In this document: positions 26,879 to 35,810 of the stretch, in pieces
Layout: each line of letters opens with the position of its first letter
Position numbering within the stretch: the first letter of the stretch is position 1
Made by a program: the position numbers and the translations under genes
Assembly (NCBI RefSeq): GCF_001741865.1
Contig: NZ_CP017147.1
Span: 3,649,001-3,713,000 of the forward strand
Direction: 5' to 3'
Source: Bosea vaviloviae
Lineage (GTDB): Bacteria; Pseudomonadota; Alphaproteobacteria; Rhizobiales; Beijerinckiaceae
Length of the DNA stretch: 64,000 nucleotides
The notes under the pieces: generated by a model
Told to the model about the DNA's origin: nothing
The model's database searches: none
Seen by the model: only the letters and a program-made list of their open reading frames with translations

Positions 26879-27871
26879 TTGAGCGATACAACCAGACCCG
26901 GCGAATTCGAGTTGATCGCCCGTTATTTCGCGCCCATCGCGGGAGCAGGCGGGCTCGGCCTCGTCGATGATGCCGGCTTGCTCAAGCCGGCGCGCGGCTA
27001 TGAGACGGTGGTGACGACCGACGCGCTGGTCGCCGGCGAGCATTTCTTCGCCGATGATCCCGCGGCCTCGATCGCGCGCAAGGCGCTCGCGGTGAACCTC
27101 TCCGACCTCGCAGCCAAGGGCGCCAAGCCCGAAGGCTTCGTGCTGAGCCTGGCTTTGCCGCATGGCTGGACCGAAGCCTGGCTCGCGGACTTCGCGCAGG
27201 GGCTCGCACGGATCGCGGGAGAGGGGGCTTGCCCGCTCATCGGCGGCGACACGGTCTCGACGCCTGGACCCTTGATCCTCTCGATCACCGCCTTCGGCAG
27301 CGTTCCGGCCGGCCGGATGGTGCCGCGCTCGGGCGCCAAGCCTGGGGACGTCATCCTGGTCTCCGGCACGATCGGTGACGGGGCGCTCGGGCTTCAGGCG
27401 CATGGGCCGGGCAAGCTAGCTTGGGTCGCCCGGCTCAGCGAGGAGCATCGCCATTTCCTCGCCGACCGCTATCTGCATCCGCAACCGCGGCTGGCATTGG
27501 CCACTGCGCTGCAGGTCCATGCTTCGGCGGCGATGGATGTGTCCGATGGGCTTGTCGGCGACCTTGCCAAGCTGCTCAAGGCCTCGAAAGCAGGCGCCGA
27601 GATCGATCTCGACATGGTCCCGCTCTCGGCTGCGGCCCGCGCCGCGATCATGGCCGATCCCGCTCTGGCGGAACTGGCGTGGACGGGCGGGGACGATTAC
27701 GAAATTCTCTGCACGGCATCTGAAAGAGAATATCTTTCCCTGATCGTTGCGGCGGAGGCTGCGGGCGTCGCGCTCGTCGCGATCGGCCGGGTGACGGACG
27801 AAGGCGCGGTGAACTATCGCGAAAAGGGCAGGGCGCGAAGCTTCGCGCAGGGCTCCTTCGCTCATTTTTAA
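26879..27871 (+). CDS. thiL: Thiamine-monophosphate kinase
   Basis: The 330-residue protein of the PurM-like fold has GEFELIARYFAPI, VTTDALVAGEHFF, AVNLSDLAAKGAKP, GGDTVSTPGP and the C-terminal MDVSDGLVGDLAKL and WTGGDDYEIL motifs. It phosphorylates thiamine monophosphate to the diphosphate cofactor. The start is a TTG at 26879 with GAGGA 5 bases upstream, giving MSDTTRPGEF. Confidence 0.95.
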   Translation: MSDTTRPGEFELIARYFAPIAGAGGLGLVDDAGLLKPARGYETVVTTDALVAGEHFFADDPAASIARKALAVNLSDLAAKGAKPEGFVLSLALPHGWTEAWLADFAQGLARIAGEGACPLIGGDTVSTPGPLILSITAFGSVPAGRMVPRSGAKPGDVILVSGTIGDGALGLQAHGPGKLAWVARLSEEHRHFLADRYLHPQPRLALATALQVHASAAMDVSDGLVGDLAKLLKASKAGAEIDLDMVPLSAAARAAIMADPALAELAWTGGDDYEILCTASEREYLSLIVAAEAAGVALVAIGRVTDEGAVNYREKGRARSFAQGSFAHF

Positions 27872-27916
27872 AAAGGCGGCCGTTGCAAGCGCTGCCATGG
27901 CTAGGGCGGCGCATCA

Positions 27917-29122
27917 ATGAACCAGCACGTTCCCCTCAGTGACGGCGACGCCCTCGCCAAGCGCAACACCCTGGTGCTGGCTTTTGCGCAGGCGCTCGGC
28001 GGCGCCAATCCGGCGATCGTGATCTCGCTGGGCGGCATCGTCGGGGCAAGCCTCGTCGCCGACAAGACCTTCGCCACCGTGCCGGTCAGCCTGCTGCAGC
28101 TCGGCATCGCCACCGGCGTCATTCCAGCCGCCATCCTGATGCGCCGGCTCGGCCGGCGCGGCGGCTACCTCATCGGCACGCTGATCGGTGCGGCGGGCGG
28201 AAGCCTTGCAGCTGCGGGGGCGACCGAACGCCTGTTCTGGCTGTTCTGCCTCGGCACCTTCACCTGCGGTCTCTACGGCTCCTTCGTCCAGAGCTACCGC
28301 TTCGCCGCCGCCGATACGGCGAGCGAGAGCTTCAAGCCGCGCGCCATCTCCTGGGTGATGGTCGGCGGCATTGCGGCGGGCGTCATCGGCCCGCAATCGG
28401 TCTATTGGACGCGCGATCTGACACCATCAGCGCCTTTCGCTGCAAGTTTCCTGGCGCAAGGCTGTCTGGCGCTGATCGCCATGCTGGTGGTGATGCGGCT
28501 GCGCGCGCCGCCGGTCGCCGCCGCCGCCAAGACCGGTGGCCGCCCGCTTGGTGAGATCATGCGCCAGCCGCGCTTCATCGCCTCGGTCACCGCTGCGCTT
28601 GTCGCCTACGGCCTGATGAGCTTCGTCATGACTGCGGCGCCGCTCGCCATGGTCGCCTGCGGCCACTCGGTCGGCGATGCCGCGCTCGGCATCCAATGGC
28701 ATGTGCTCTCGATGTTCGGGCCGAGCTTCTTCACCGGCAGGCTGATAGCCCGTTTCGGCAAGGAAAAGATCACGGCGATCGGGCTCCTGCTGACGGCGCT
28801 GGCCGCGATCGTCGGCCTGACCGGCCTGAGCGTCGCGCATTTCTGGGGCGCGCTGGTCCTGCTTGGCCTTGGCTGGAATTTCGGCTTCATCGGCGCGACC
28901 GCATTGGTCACCGACTGCTACCGGCCGGAGGAACGGGTGAAGGTTCAGGCGGCGAATGACTTCCTGGTCTTCGGCTCGGTCGCGATTGCCTCGTTCTCGT
29001 CGGGCGGCCTGCTCAACGCCGGTGGCTGGGACAGCGTCAACTGGCTCGTCTTCCCGCCGGTCGCGGTTGCGCTGGTGCTGGTCGCCTGGCAGGGCTTGTC
29101 GCGGCGGGCCGTGCCGGCCTGA
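27917..29122 (+). CDS. MFS transporter
   Basis: This 401-residue carrier has about 12 helices. The loop 2-3 motif is degenerate (AAILMRRLGRRGGYLIG). Other features are LYGSFVQSYRFAAAD, WVMVGGIAAGVIGP and GLGWNFGFIGATALVTDCYRPEER, which is common in a clade of uncharacterised alphaproteobacterial carriers. The substrate is unknown. An AllE-like bicupin follows 86 bases downstream, which may mean transport of a purine-degradation compound. A 4 x 15-bp repeat begins right at its stop codon. Confidence 0.8.
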   Translation: MNQHVPLSDGDALAKRNTLVLAFAQALGGANPAIVISLGGIVGASLVADKTFATVPVSLLQLGIATGVIPAAILMRRLGRRGGYLIGTLIGAAGGSLAAAGATERLFWLFCLGTFTCGLYGSFVQSYRFAAADTASESFKPRAISWVMVGGIAAGVIGPQSVYWTRDLTPSAPFAASFLAQGCLALIAMLVVMRLRAPPVAAAAKTGGRPLGEIMRQPRFIASVTAALVAYGLMSFVMTAAPLAMVACGHSVGDAALGIQWHVLSMFGPSFFTGRLIARFGKEKITAIGLLLTALAAIVGLTGLSVAHFWGALVLLGLGWNFGFIGATALVTDCYRPEERVKVQAANDFLVFGSVAIASFSSGGLLNAGGWDSVNWLVFPPVAVALVLVAWQGLSRRAVPA

Positions 29123-29180
29123 GCCTTGCGGTGCTGAATCTTGCCCGCTTGAGTCTTGCCGGCGAGAATCTTGCCGCGAC
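29121..29180. repeat. 4 x 15-bp degenerate tandem repeat after a stop codon
   Basis: Units GAGCCTTGCGGTGCT, GAATCTTGCCCGCTT, GAGTCTTGCCGGCGA and GAATCTTGCCGCGAC follow the MFS stop TGA (29120-29122) with exact 15-base period. The first three each contain a TGA at their left edge. Confidence 0.85.
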
Positions 29181-29208
29181 GCGACGGTTGTCGATCTGGA
29201 GAAGAATG

Positions 29209-30006
29209 ATGCGCCCCCACCAGTTTCCTGTCGCCGCCGGGCATATTCCTCCCGGAGCGATCGGCCATAATCGCGGCGTGGTCCGCCAAAACTATGCCTT
29301 CATGCCGCCCGAGGGCGTGCTGGTCAGCCGCCTGCCGCAATTCGAGCGCACCATCGGCCGCATCCTGACCGCCCCCGTGATGGGCGCGCGCTTCGCGCAA
29401 TATGTGCTGGAGATCGAGCCCGGCGGCGGCACGCGCCAGCCCTTCCGCGAGGACGGTATCCAGCATTTCTACTATGTCCTGTCCGGGCAGGTGCAGTTTG
29501 CGGTCGATAGCGACCCCGCCCAGGCCTTGACCTCAGGCGGCTTCGCCTATGTCCCGGCCGGAGTTGCCTTCTCCTTGCGCAATGAGGGGCCTGAGCCGGC
29601 ACGCGTGCTGGCCTTGCGCAAGCGCTATGAAGCGATCGACCTGTCGGCGCCGGAGCCGATCGTCTCGCATCGCGACGCCGTGCCGGTTACCAATCACACC
29701 GGGCTGGAGGGGCGCGGCTTCCAGTTCCTGCTGCCCTATGGCGACATGCGCTTCGACTTCGAGATGAACCTGATGTGGTTCAAGCCGGGCACATGTTTCC
29801 CCGATGTCGAAACCCATGTGATGGAGCACGGGCTCTATATGCTGGAGGGGCAGGGGCTCTATTTCCTCGGCACGGAGTGGCACGAGATCTGGGCGCAGGA
29901 TTTCATCTGGATGGGCGGCTACTGCCCGCAGCAATTCTACCCGGCTGGCTTCGGCGACGCCTGCTATCTGCTCTACAAGAACGTCAATCGCGACGTCGCG
30001 TTATGA
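29209..30006 (+). CDS. allE: (S)-ureidoglycine aminohydrolase-like bicupin
   Basis: The 265-residue protein has two cupin domains. The N-terminal half includes HFYYVLSGQVQFAVD; the C-terminal half has the metal-binding VETHVMEHGLYMLEGQGLYFLG and FIWMGGYCPQQFYPAG. Active members remove ammonia from ureidoglycine in allantoin breakdown. The ATG at 29209 is preferred over 29206 because GGAG lies 7 bases upstream. No other allantoin gene is in the window, so the role could be a related decarboxylation or hydrolysis. Confidence 0.82.
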   Translation: MRPHQFPVAAGHIPPGAIGHNRGVVRQNYAFMPPEGVLVSRLPQFERTIGRILTAPVMGARFAQYVLEIEPGGGTRQPFREDGIQHFYYVLSGQVQFAVDSDPAQALTSGGFAYVPAGVAFSLRNEGPEPARVLALRKRYEAIDLSAPEPIVSHRDAVPVTNHTGLEGRGFQFLLPYGDMRFDFEMNLMWFKPGTCFPDVETHVMEHGLYMLEGQGLYFLGTEWHEIWAQDFIWMGGYCPQQFYPAGFGDACYLLYKNVNRDVAL

Positions 30007-30114
30007 CCGGTTCCGCCCTGGCGTAACGACCGCTCGGGCGGATGAACTTTTCGGGAGATGGCTGCTCGCTCGATCAGGGTGGGATATCCTGAGCCGCGGA
30101 GGATCGGACTGACT

Positions 30115-30152
30115 TGCCGAGCGGGGCGAGATCTGCCGAACGGGGCAAGATC
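30115..30152. repeat. 2 x 19-bp imperfect tandem duplication
   Basis: TGCCGAGCGGGGCGAGATC and TGCCGAACGGGGCAAGATC are adjacent (17 of 19 identical). They lie just upstream of the DUF1801 start. Confidence 0.9.
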
Positions 30153-30167
30153 AGCGGAGTTGATGCG

Positions 30168-30608
30168 ATGTCCAGCAAGGCGTCCGGACAATTGGCGACA
30201 ACCGGCAAAACGCCCCTGCTGGCGGGCGGCAACCCTCAGATTGTGAAGGGCGAGGGCGACGCTCCCGTCCAGGCCTATATCGCGGCCATGCCGGGTTGGA
30301 AGCGCGATATCGGACACCGCCTCGACGCGCTTATCGCTCGTACCGTCCCCGATCTGCGCAAGGCAGTGAAATGGAACTCGCCGCTATACGGCGTCGAGGG
30401 GCAGGGCTGGTTCCTCGGGGTCCATTGCTTCACGAAATACGTCAAAGTGGCTTTCTTCCGTGGGGCGGCGCTGCATCCTGTTCCGCCTGGAGCGTCCAAG
30501 AGCCAGGACACGCGCTATCTCGACATCCGGGAGGGCGACCAGCTCGATGAGGCTCAGCTCATCGACTGGGTGCAGCAGGCCAGCCGATTGCCCGGCGAGC
30601 GCATGTGA
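30168..30608 (+). CDS. DUF1801 domain-containing protein
   Basis: The product has 146 residues. The fold-defining stretch is DLRKAVKWNSPLYGVEGQGWFLGVHCFTKYV (split here as KAVKWNSPLYGV and WFLGVHCFTKYVKVAFFRG), as in YdhG-like proteins. The function is unknown. The ATG at 30168 has GGAG 8 bases upstream. It is monocistronic, between the bicupin and a repeat-rich gap. Confidence 0.75.
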   Translation: MSSKASGQLATTGKTPLLAGGNPQIVKGEGDAPVQAYIAAMPGWKRDIGHRLDALIARTVPDLRKAVKWNSPLYGVEGQGWFLGVHCFTKYVKVAFFRGAALHPVPPGASKSQDTRYLDIREGDQLDEAQLIDWVQQASRLPGERM

Positions 30609-30615
30609 ACGACCA

Positions 30616-30691
30616 GAGCGTTCTCGAGCGAAGTGGACCCCGGTTCCCTCGCGACAAACGCGAAGCGTTTGCGCGGAGAAAACGCGCTAAA
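30616..30691. repeat. Dispersed intergenic repeat A, copy 2
   Basis: It is near-identical to 5084-5160, with the same core CTCGAGCGAAGTGGA and CGACAAACGCGAAGCGTTTG. Confidence 0.85.
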
Positions 30692-30770
30692 ACAAAGAGC
30701 TGGAGCGGCTGAACGATCCGATCGGATCGGAACCCGTCCTTGTGCCGGCTGACGTGTCGGGAACCGCCCC

Positions 30771-30849
30771 AGAGCCGGATGATGTCAGATGGCATCACAG
30801 AGTGATCCCATCTGAAATCTGAATCCGTCTCTCATCAAAGAGTTAGAGC
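30771..30849. repeat. Dispersed intergenic repeat B, copy 1
   Basis: This unit of about 79 bases starts AGAGCCGGATGATGTCAGAT and ends GAATCCGTCTCTCATC...TTAGAGC. It is about 90 percent identical to 41899-41978. It contains the dyad GATGTCAGATGG...CCATCTGAAATC. Confidence 0.85.
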
Positions 30850-31128
30850 GGGTTTTGGCCCATCGTCGGAGACAAGGCCGGCCTCGGCTTTCCGCCTTTC
30901 TCCGGACCTGTTTTGGTCCAAGCGTCGGCAAGCTTTCGAACTGGACCAAAACGCAATCACAGGGTTTGCGATTCTGTCGGAAACTTGGCACAAATTCGAC
31001 TGACACTGGCGAGACCCATGCGGGGCCTGAGTCCTTAGGCCTCGCATTTTCATGAGTCAGGCGTCCAAGAACGTTAAGGGGAGCGCAAAGCCTCTCCGCG
31101 GGTCGAGAAGCTCAAGGTCAGGAAACCA

Positions 31129-33285
31129 ATGTCAGCTCTGCTTACAATCATAGTCTTAAGTGCGCTGTCGATCGCATATGGCGTCTGGGCCTATGGCGAC
31201 GTGATGAAGCGCGATGCCGGCAACCAGCGCATGCAGGAGATTTCCGCTGCGGTCGCCGAGGGCGCGCAGGCCTATCTCAAGCGCCAATACATGACCATCG
31301 CGATCGTCGGCGTCGTGCTCTTCGCGGTGCTGGCCTATCTGCTCGGACAATGGGTCGCGATCGGCTTCCTGATCGGCGCGGTGCTTTCGGGCCTCGCCGG
31401 CTTCATCGGCATGAACGTCTCTGTCCGGGCCAATGTCCGCACGGCGCAGGCGGCGATGCAGTCGCTGGGCGACGGCCTCGACGTCGCCTTCAAGGCGGGC
31501 GCTGTCACCGGCATGCTTGTGGCGGGCCTCGCGCTGCTCGGCGTGGCGGTCTATTACGGCGTCCTGACCTCGTTCCTCGGCTTCACCCCATCGAGCCGCA
31601 CCGTCATCGACTCGCTCGTCGCGCTCGGTTTCGGCGCCTCGCTGATCTCGATCTTCGCCCGTCTCGGCGGCGGCATCTTCACCAAGGGCGCCGATGTCGG
31701 CGCCGACCTCGTCGGCAAGGTCGAGGCCGGAATCCCCGAGGACGACCCGCGCAACCCCGCCACCATTGCCGACAATGTCGGCGACAATGTCGGCGACTGC
31801 GCCGGCATGGCGGCCGACTTGTTCGAGACCTATGCGGTGACGCTGGTCGCGACCATGGTTCTCGCCGCGATCTTCTTCGCGGGACAGGCGACGCTGGGCA
31901 CCATGATGCTCTACCCGATGGCGATCGGCGCATCCTGCATCGTCACCTCGATCATCGGCACCTTCTTCGTCAAGCTCGGCGCCAACCAGTCGATCATGGG
32001 CGCGCTCTACAAGGGCTTCATCGCAGCCGGCGTGCTCTCGATCGGCGCGATCGCGGCGGTCAACTACCTGATGTTCGGCGGCTTCTCGGCCTCGTTCACC
32101 ACGGTGCAGGGCGTCACCTTCACTTCGGGCGGCCTCTTCGGTTGCGCGCTGGTCGGCCTGGCGGTGACGCTGCTCATCGTCGTCATCACCGAATACTACA
32201 CCGGCACCGGCAAGCGCCCGGTCGTCTCGATTGCGCAGGCCTCGGTGACCGGCCACGGCACCAACGTCATCCAGGGCCTCGCGGTCTCCTTGGAATCGAC
32301 CGCGCTGCCGACCATCGTGATCATCGCCGGCATCATCGTTTCCTATGGCTTGGCCGGCTTGTTCGGCATCGCCATCGCCACCACGGCCATGCTGGCGCTG
32401 GCTGGCGTGGTCGTGGCGCTCGACGCCTTCGGCCCGGTCACCGACAATGCCGGCGGTATCGCCGAAATGGCGGGCCTGCCCAAGGAGGTGCGCCACTCCA
32501 CCGACGCCCTCGACGCTGTCGGCAACACCACCAAGGCGATCACCAAGGGCTATGCGATCGGCTCCGCCGGCCTCGGCGCCCTGGTGCTGTTTGCCGCTTA
32601 CACCTCCGACCTCAACTTCTTCATCGGCGAGGCCAACAAGGCGGGCTCGACGACGTTCCAGTACTTCAAGGGCGTCACCGTCGATTTCTCGCTGTCGAAC
32701 CCCTATGTCGTCGTCGGCCTGCTGCTCGGCGGCCTGATCCCCTTCCTCTTTGCCGGCATGGGCATGACCGCGGTCGGCCGCGCCGCCGGCTCGGTGGTGG
32801 AGGAGGTCAGGCGTCAGTTCAAGGAGAAGCCCGGCATCATGGACGGCACCGAGCGGCCCGATTATGCGCGCGCCGTCGACCTGCTGACCAAGGCTGCGAT
32901 CAAGGAGATGATCGTGCCCTCGCTACTGCCTGTGCTCGCGCCGATCGTGACCTTCTTCGCGATCAACGCCATCGCCGGAAAGAACCAGGCCTTCGCCTCC
33001 GTCGGCGCGATGCTGATGGGCGTCATCGTCACCGGTATTTTCGTCGCCATCTCGATGACCTCGGGCGGCGGCGCCTGGGACAACGCCAAGAAGTCCTTCG
33101 AGGACGGTTTTGTCGACAAGGACGGCGTGCGCCACATGAAGGGCTCCGAGGCGCACAAGGCCTCAGTGACCGGCGACACCGTCGGCGACCCCTACAAGGA
33201 CACGGCGGGCCCCGCCGTGAACCCGGCGATCAAGATCACCAACATCATCGCATTGCTGCTGCTGGCGATCCTGGCGCATTCCTGA
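31129..33285 (+). CDS. hppA: Membrane-bound proton-translocating pyrophosphatase
   Basis: This 718-residue protein has about 16 membrane helices. The pyrophosphate site is [20 protein letters not shown] followed by [19 protein letters not shown]; a second acidic loop is [20 protein letters not shown]. The residue after GNTT is lysine ([10 protein letters not shown]), the mark of potassium-independent enzymes. It pumps protons using PPi hydrolysis, energising the inner membrane or acidic compartments. The ATG at 31129 has AGG about 10 bases upstream. A strong terminator follows. Confidence 0.97.
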   Translation: MSALLTIIVLSALSIAYGVWAYGDVMKRDAGNQRMQEISAAVAEGAQAYLKRQYMTIAIVGVVLFAVLAYLLGQWVAIGFLIGAVLSGLAGFIGMNVSVRANVRTAQAAMQSLGDGLDVAFKAGAVTGMLVAGLALLGVAVYYGVLTSFLGFTPSSRTVIDSLVALGFGASLISIFARLGGGIFTKGADVGADLVGKVEAGIPEDDPRNPATIADNVGDNVGDCAGMAADLFETYAVTLVATMVLAAIFFAGQATLGTMMLYPMAIGASCIVTSIIGTFFVKLGANQSIMGALYKGFIAAGVLSIGAIAAVNYLMFGGFSASFTTVQGVTFTSGGLFGCALVGLAVTLLIVVITEYYTGTGKRPVVSIAQASVTGHGTNVIQGLAVSLESTALPTIVIIAGIIVSYGLAGLFGIAIATTAMLALAGVVVALDAFGPVTDNAGGIAEMAGLPKEVRHSTDALDAVGNTTKAITKGYAIGSAGLGALVLFAAYTSDLNFFIGEANKAGSTTFQYFKGVTVDFSLSNPYVVVGLLLGGLIPFLFAGMGMTAVGRAAGSVVEEVRRQFKEKPGIMDGTERPDYARAVDLLTKAAIKEMIVPSLLPVLAPIVTFFAINAIAGKNQAFASVGAMLMGVIVTGIFVAISMTSGGGAWDNAKKSFEDGFVDKDGVRHMKGSEAHKASVTGDTVGDPYKDTAGPAVNPAIKITNIIALLLLAILAHS

Positions 33286-33311
33286 GCGGTTGCGCATTGC
33301 GCAACGAAATG

Positions 33312-33340
33312 GACCCCGCGGAGCGATCCGCGGGGTTTTT
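33312..33340 (+). terminator. Intrinsic terminator after hppA
   Basis: ACCCCGCGGA pairs with TCCGCGGGGT across GCGA and is followed by TTTT. It lies 27 bases after the hppA stop. Confidence 0.9.
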
Positions 33341-33429
33341 CATTGTTTGACCGGGCTCAGGCGGGAGGCGGCTTGCACGAAACCGGAGGCAATAATAGAT
33401 ATGGGTTCGGGCAAACGTCGGAGGATCTC

Positions 33430-33690
33430 ATGGCCGTCAGTGCGGAACTGGGACACCGCCTTGAAGGCATCGTCGAGACGCTCGTCGCCTCGGGGCGGTA
33501 CAATTCGAAGAGCGAAGTGCTGCGGGAAGGTGTCCGCCTCGTCGAGGAGCGTGAGAAACGCCTGATGGCACTCGATCAGGCGCTTGAGGCCGGCTTGGTC
33601 GAGGCGGATGCCGGCCATCTGATCGCGGGCGGCGATGTCTTTGCCGAGTTGCGCGCCCGCTACGACGGCGAGAGCGGCAAACCGGAGTGA
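33430..33690 (+). CDS. ParD-family antitoxin
   Basis: The 86-residue protein has a ribbon-helix-helix N-terminus (SAELGHRLEGIVETLVASGRYNSKSEVLREGVRLVEERE) typical of ParD/CopG antitoxins; that span is given here as key parts only: ETLVASGRYNSKSEVLREG. The acidic C-terminus (FAELRARYDGESGKPE) would wrap the toxin. The ATG at 33430 has GGAGG 7 bases upstream. It is paired with a ParE-like frame whose start appears disrupted. Confidence 0.85.
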   Translation: MAVSAELGHRLEGIVETLVASGRYNSKSEVLREGVRLVEEREKRLMALDQALEAGLVEADAGHLIAGGDVFAELRARYDGESGKPE

Positions 33691-33982
33691 AGCTTGGTTC
33701 ACGCCGACGGCGCGCCGGGACCTTCAGGAGATCGGCGACGACATTGCTCGCGACAGTCGGCGATGGATGTTGCGCTTTGTGACAGCGCTTGAGCAATTTT
33801 GCGCAAGGCTGGTGTCGCAACCCGAGCGGTATCCAATTCTGCCACGCCATGCCGCCCGCAATGTTCGGCGTGCGCCTCATCGGGATTATCTGATCTTCTA
33901 TCGGATTGGAGAGACAAACCTCGAAATCCTGCGCGTGCTCCATGCGGCGCGCGACGTCGACGTGATCGCCGAGAGTCTGTAG
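33635..33982 (+). CDS. ParE-family toxin, probable start-region frameshift
   Basis: From FTPTARRDLQEIGDDIARDS onward this is a ParE/RelE-fold toxin (then LVSQPERYPILPRHAARNVRRAP and YLIFYRIGETNLEILRVLHAARD). The normal coupled start would be the GTG overlapping the parD stop (33687), but that frame reads VKLGSRRR. Adding one T after CTT (33693-33695) would restore VKLWFTPTARRDL, the usual ParE start. As written, translation must begin at the ATG at 33635 inside parD, adding 20 unrelated residues. This is either a real inactivating deletion or a sequencing error. Confidence 0.7.
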   Translation: MSLPSCAPATTARAANRSEAWFTPTARRDLQEIGDDIARDSRRWMLRFVTALEQFCARLVSQPERYPILPRHAARNVRRAPHRDYLIFYRIGETNLEILRVLHAARDVDVIAESL

Positions 33983-34074
33983 GGGGCGTCCGCGGACAAA
34001 AATATTCGCGCTATATCAAAGGCTTGGATTCGTGTGCTGAATCGAATTCTCGCCTACCTGAATCAATCGGTGAA

Positions 34075-34094
34075 GCTACGGTCCTAACCGTAGC
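34075..34094. promoter_or_regulatory. Perfect 8-bp hairpin/dyad upstream of the DMT gene
   Basis: GCTACGGT-CCTA-ACCGTAGC lies 60 bases before the transporter start. No T tract follows, so an operator is more likely than a terminator. The regulator is unknown. Confidence 0.45.
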
Positions 34095-34153
34095 GTTCCT
34101 GCAAGTTCCGGGATGCCGGCTGTGACATGGTCCCTCCAACCAAGGAGAGAGCC

Positions 34154-35080
34154 ATGACGCCGCAAGCCCTGACCACCCCTGCTGCCGAGGCGAACCGCGC
34201 CACCGAGCTCGTCTTGCTGCTGGTTCTCGCCACGCTCTGGGGCGGCTCCTACAGCTTCATCAAGATCGGCGTGGAGACGATCCCGCCCTTGACCCTGATC
34301 GCGGCGCGCACGCTGATTGCCGGTGCGATCCTGCTCGCCATCATCCGCTGGCGGGGTGTGAAGCTACCGCGCGATGTCGCGAGTTGGCGGCGCTTCCTGG
34401 TGCAGGCCTGCCTCAACAGCGTCGTGCCCTTCACGCTGATCGCCTGGGCCGAGCGCAGCGTCGATGCCGGCCTCGCCTCGATCCTGAACGGAACCACGCC
34501 CGTCTTCGTTTTCCTGATCGGGCTGGTGCTCGCGCCGGGCAAGCGTCCGGACACGCGCAAGGCGCTGGGCGTTCTGGCAGGCGTGGCCGGGATCAGCCTG
34601 ATCGTCGGCGTCCAGGCCTTTGCCGGTTTGGGCAGCGCCGTCGTGCCGCAACTGGCGATCGTGCTGGCGACCATGTGTTACGCCTGCGCCGCGCTGTTTG
34701 GCCGGAATTTCGGCGGCATGGATCCGCTCCTGCCGGCCGCCGGCTCCATGTTGATGGGCGCTGCCGTGCTACTGCCATTCGCACTTGTCATCGACCGGCC
34801 CTGGACGCTGGCGCCCTCCCACGAGTCGCTCATGGCGCTGCTTGCGCTTGCGGTGTTCTCGACGGCGCTCGCTTTCGCGATCTATTTCCGCCTGATCCGG
34901 ACGCTCGGCGCGGTCGGGACCACGGCCGTGTCCTATCTGCGCGTGCCGATCGGGGTTGCCATCGGCATCCTGTTCCTCGGCGAGAGCTTGAGCCCGACAG
35001 TCTGGGCGGGGCTCGCTCTGGTCGTGCTCGGGGTCGCCGCGATGACGCTGCCCGAGCGAAAGCCGGCGGTTCGCGCCTGA
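34154..35080 (+). CDS. DMT-superfamily (EamA) transporter
   Basis: The product has 308 residues with ten predicted helices in two EamA repeats: first repeat LLLVLATLWGGSYSFIKIGV, second starting near VPQLAIVLATMCYACAALFG, ending LVVLGVAAMTLPER. The substrate is not known. The ATG at 34154 follows AAGGAGAG. It stands alone with a bidirectional terminator downstream. Confidence 0.85.
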   Translation: MTPQALTTPAAEANRATELVLLLVLATLWGGSYSFIKIGVETIPPLTLIAARTLIAGAILLAIIRWRGVKLPRDVASWRRFLVQACLNSVVPFTLIAWAERSVDAGLASILNGTTPVFVFLIGLVLAPGKRPDTRKALGVLAGVAGISLIVGVQAFAGLGSAVVPQLAIVLATMCYACAALFGRNFGGMDPLLPAAGSMLMGAAVLLPFALVIDRPWTLAPSHESLMALLALAVFSTALAFAIYFRLIRTLGAVGTTAVSYLRVPIGVAIGILFLGESLSPTVWAGLALVVLGVAAMTLPERKPAVRA

Positions 35081-35122
35081 ATGAGGCAAATGCGCCTCAA
35101 AGAAAGACCTGCGCCCTAAAGA

Positions 35123-35150
35123 AAAACCCGCGGCGACGGCCGCGGGTTTT
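35123..35150. terminator. Bidirectional intrinsic terminator
   Basis: AAAACCCGCGG and CCGCGGGTTTT form an 11-bp hairpin with A and T tracts on both sides. It can serve the DMT gene (plus) and bamE (minus), which converge here. Confidence 0.9.
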
Positions 35151-35175
35151 GTGTTTCGTCAGACCGTTTGGACTG

Positions 35176-35670
35176 TCACGCACCGAATGGCGCGAATTTG
35201 GTGACGCCCTTGAAGAGGTTGCGCAGGAAGCTCTGCTCCTCGCCGCCGGTCGGGGTGGTGCGGCTGATGAAGTCGAAGGGCACGCCGTCCTGCAGGCCGT
35301 AATTGGCGATACGCTCGACCTTGAAGGCCTTGTTGAAATAGATCACCAGCACCTTCTGGTCGACCACGCTCAGATCCTGGAACTGGAAGCGCCGGCGCAC
35401 CGTCTGGCTGATGTAGTAGAAGGTCCGGTTGCCGACCGTGGAGGTGGTCGATGGCGTGCCGAGCGCCGTCAGCACGGCCTGTACGTCCATGCCCGGTTTG
35501 ATCTGGGCGATGAGGGCGTCATCCATGACGAAGCCGCGCGTATATTCCTCATTGAGGCCCGCAGAGGTCGGGAGCATGAAGCCGCCGGCGTCCGGGCCGC
35601 AGCCCGCCAATGCCAGGGACGATGTCGCAAGGATGCCGAGCAGGGCCGCGCGGCGATTGGTGAGGGTCAT
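35176..35670 (-). CDS. bamE: Outer-membrane assembly lipoprotein BamE
   Basis: The 164-residue lipoprotein has lipobox SLALAGC (Cys near residue 24). The SmpA/OmlA fold follows: IAQIKPGMDVQAVLTALGTPSTT, then FYYISQTVRRRFQFQDLSV and VLVIYFNKAFKVERI. It is part of the BAM complex that inserts barrel proteins. It diverges from the chaperone gene at 35811. This neighbourhood is conserved in related genomes. Confidence 0.88.
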   Translation of the reverse strand: MTLTNRRAALLGILATSSLALAGCGPDAGGFMLPTSAGLNEEYTRGFVMDDALIAQIKPGMDVQAVLTALGTPSTTSTVGNRTFYYISQTVRRRFQFQDLSVVDQKVLVIYFNKAFKVERIANYGLQDGVPFDFISRTTPTGGEEQSFLRNLFKGVTKFAPFGA

Positions 35671-35810
35671 TGGGACTCAAATCCAGGCCGTGGCGTCAAG
35701 GGCGAAAGCCCAAGCCGCTTGTCAAATGGGTAAGGCTTGGCGTAACGCCCGAGCATGGCTTTGGCAAGGCAAGGACCCGCTTGGGACCTTCGCAAGGAGA
35801 TGGCTGCGTA

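Larger units (their letters stand above)
30609..31128. other. 520-bp intergenic region packed with repeats, upstream of hppA
   Basis: No gene is visible. The region holds repeat A (30616-30691), repeat B (30771-30849) and an inverted repeat TTTTGGTCCA / TGGACCAAAA (30911-30920 with 30942-30951). The hppA promoter must lie in the last 180 bases, but I cannot place it. Confidence 0.8.

Noticed and set aside
31350..33350. Plus-strand frame of 666 codons inside hppA, and an opposite one at 31156-32496
   Set aside because: Arg/His-rich shadow frames of hppA, whose motifs are unmistakable.
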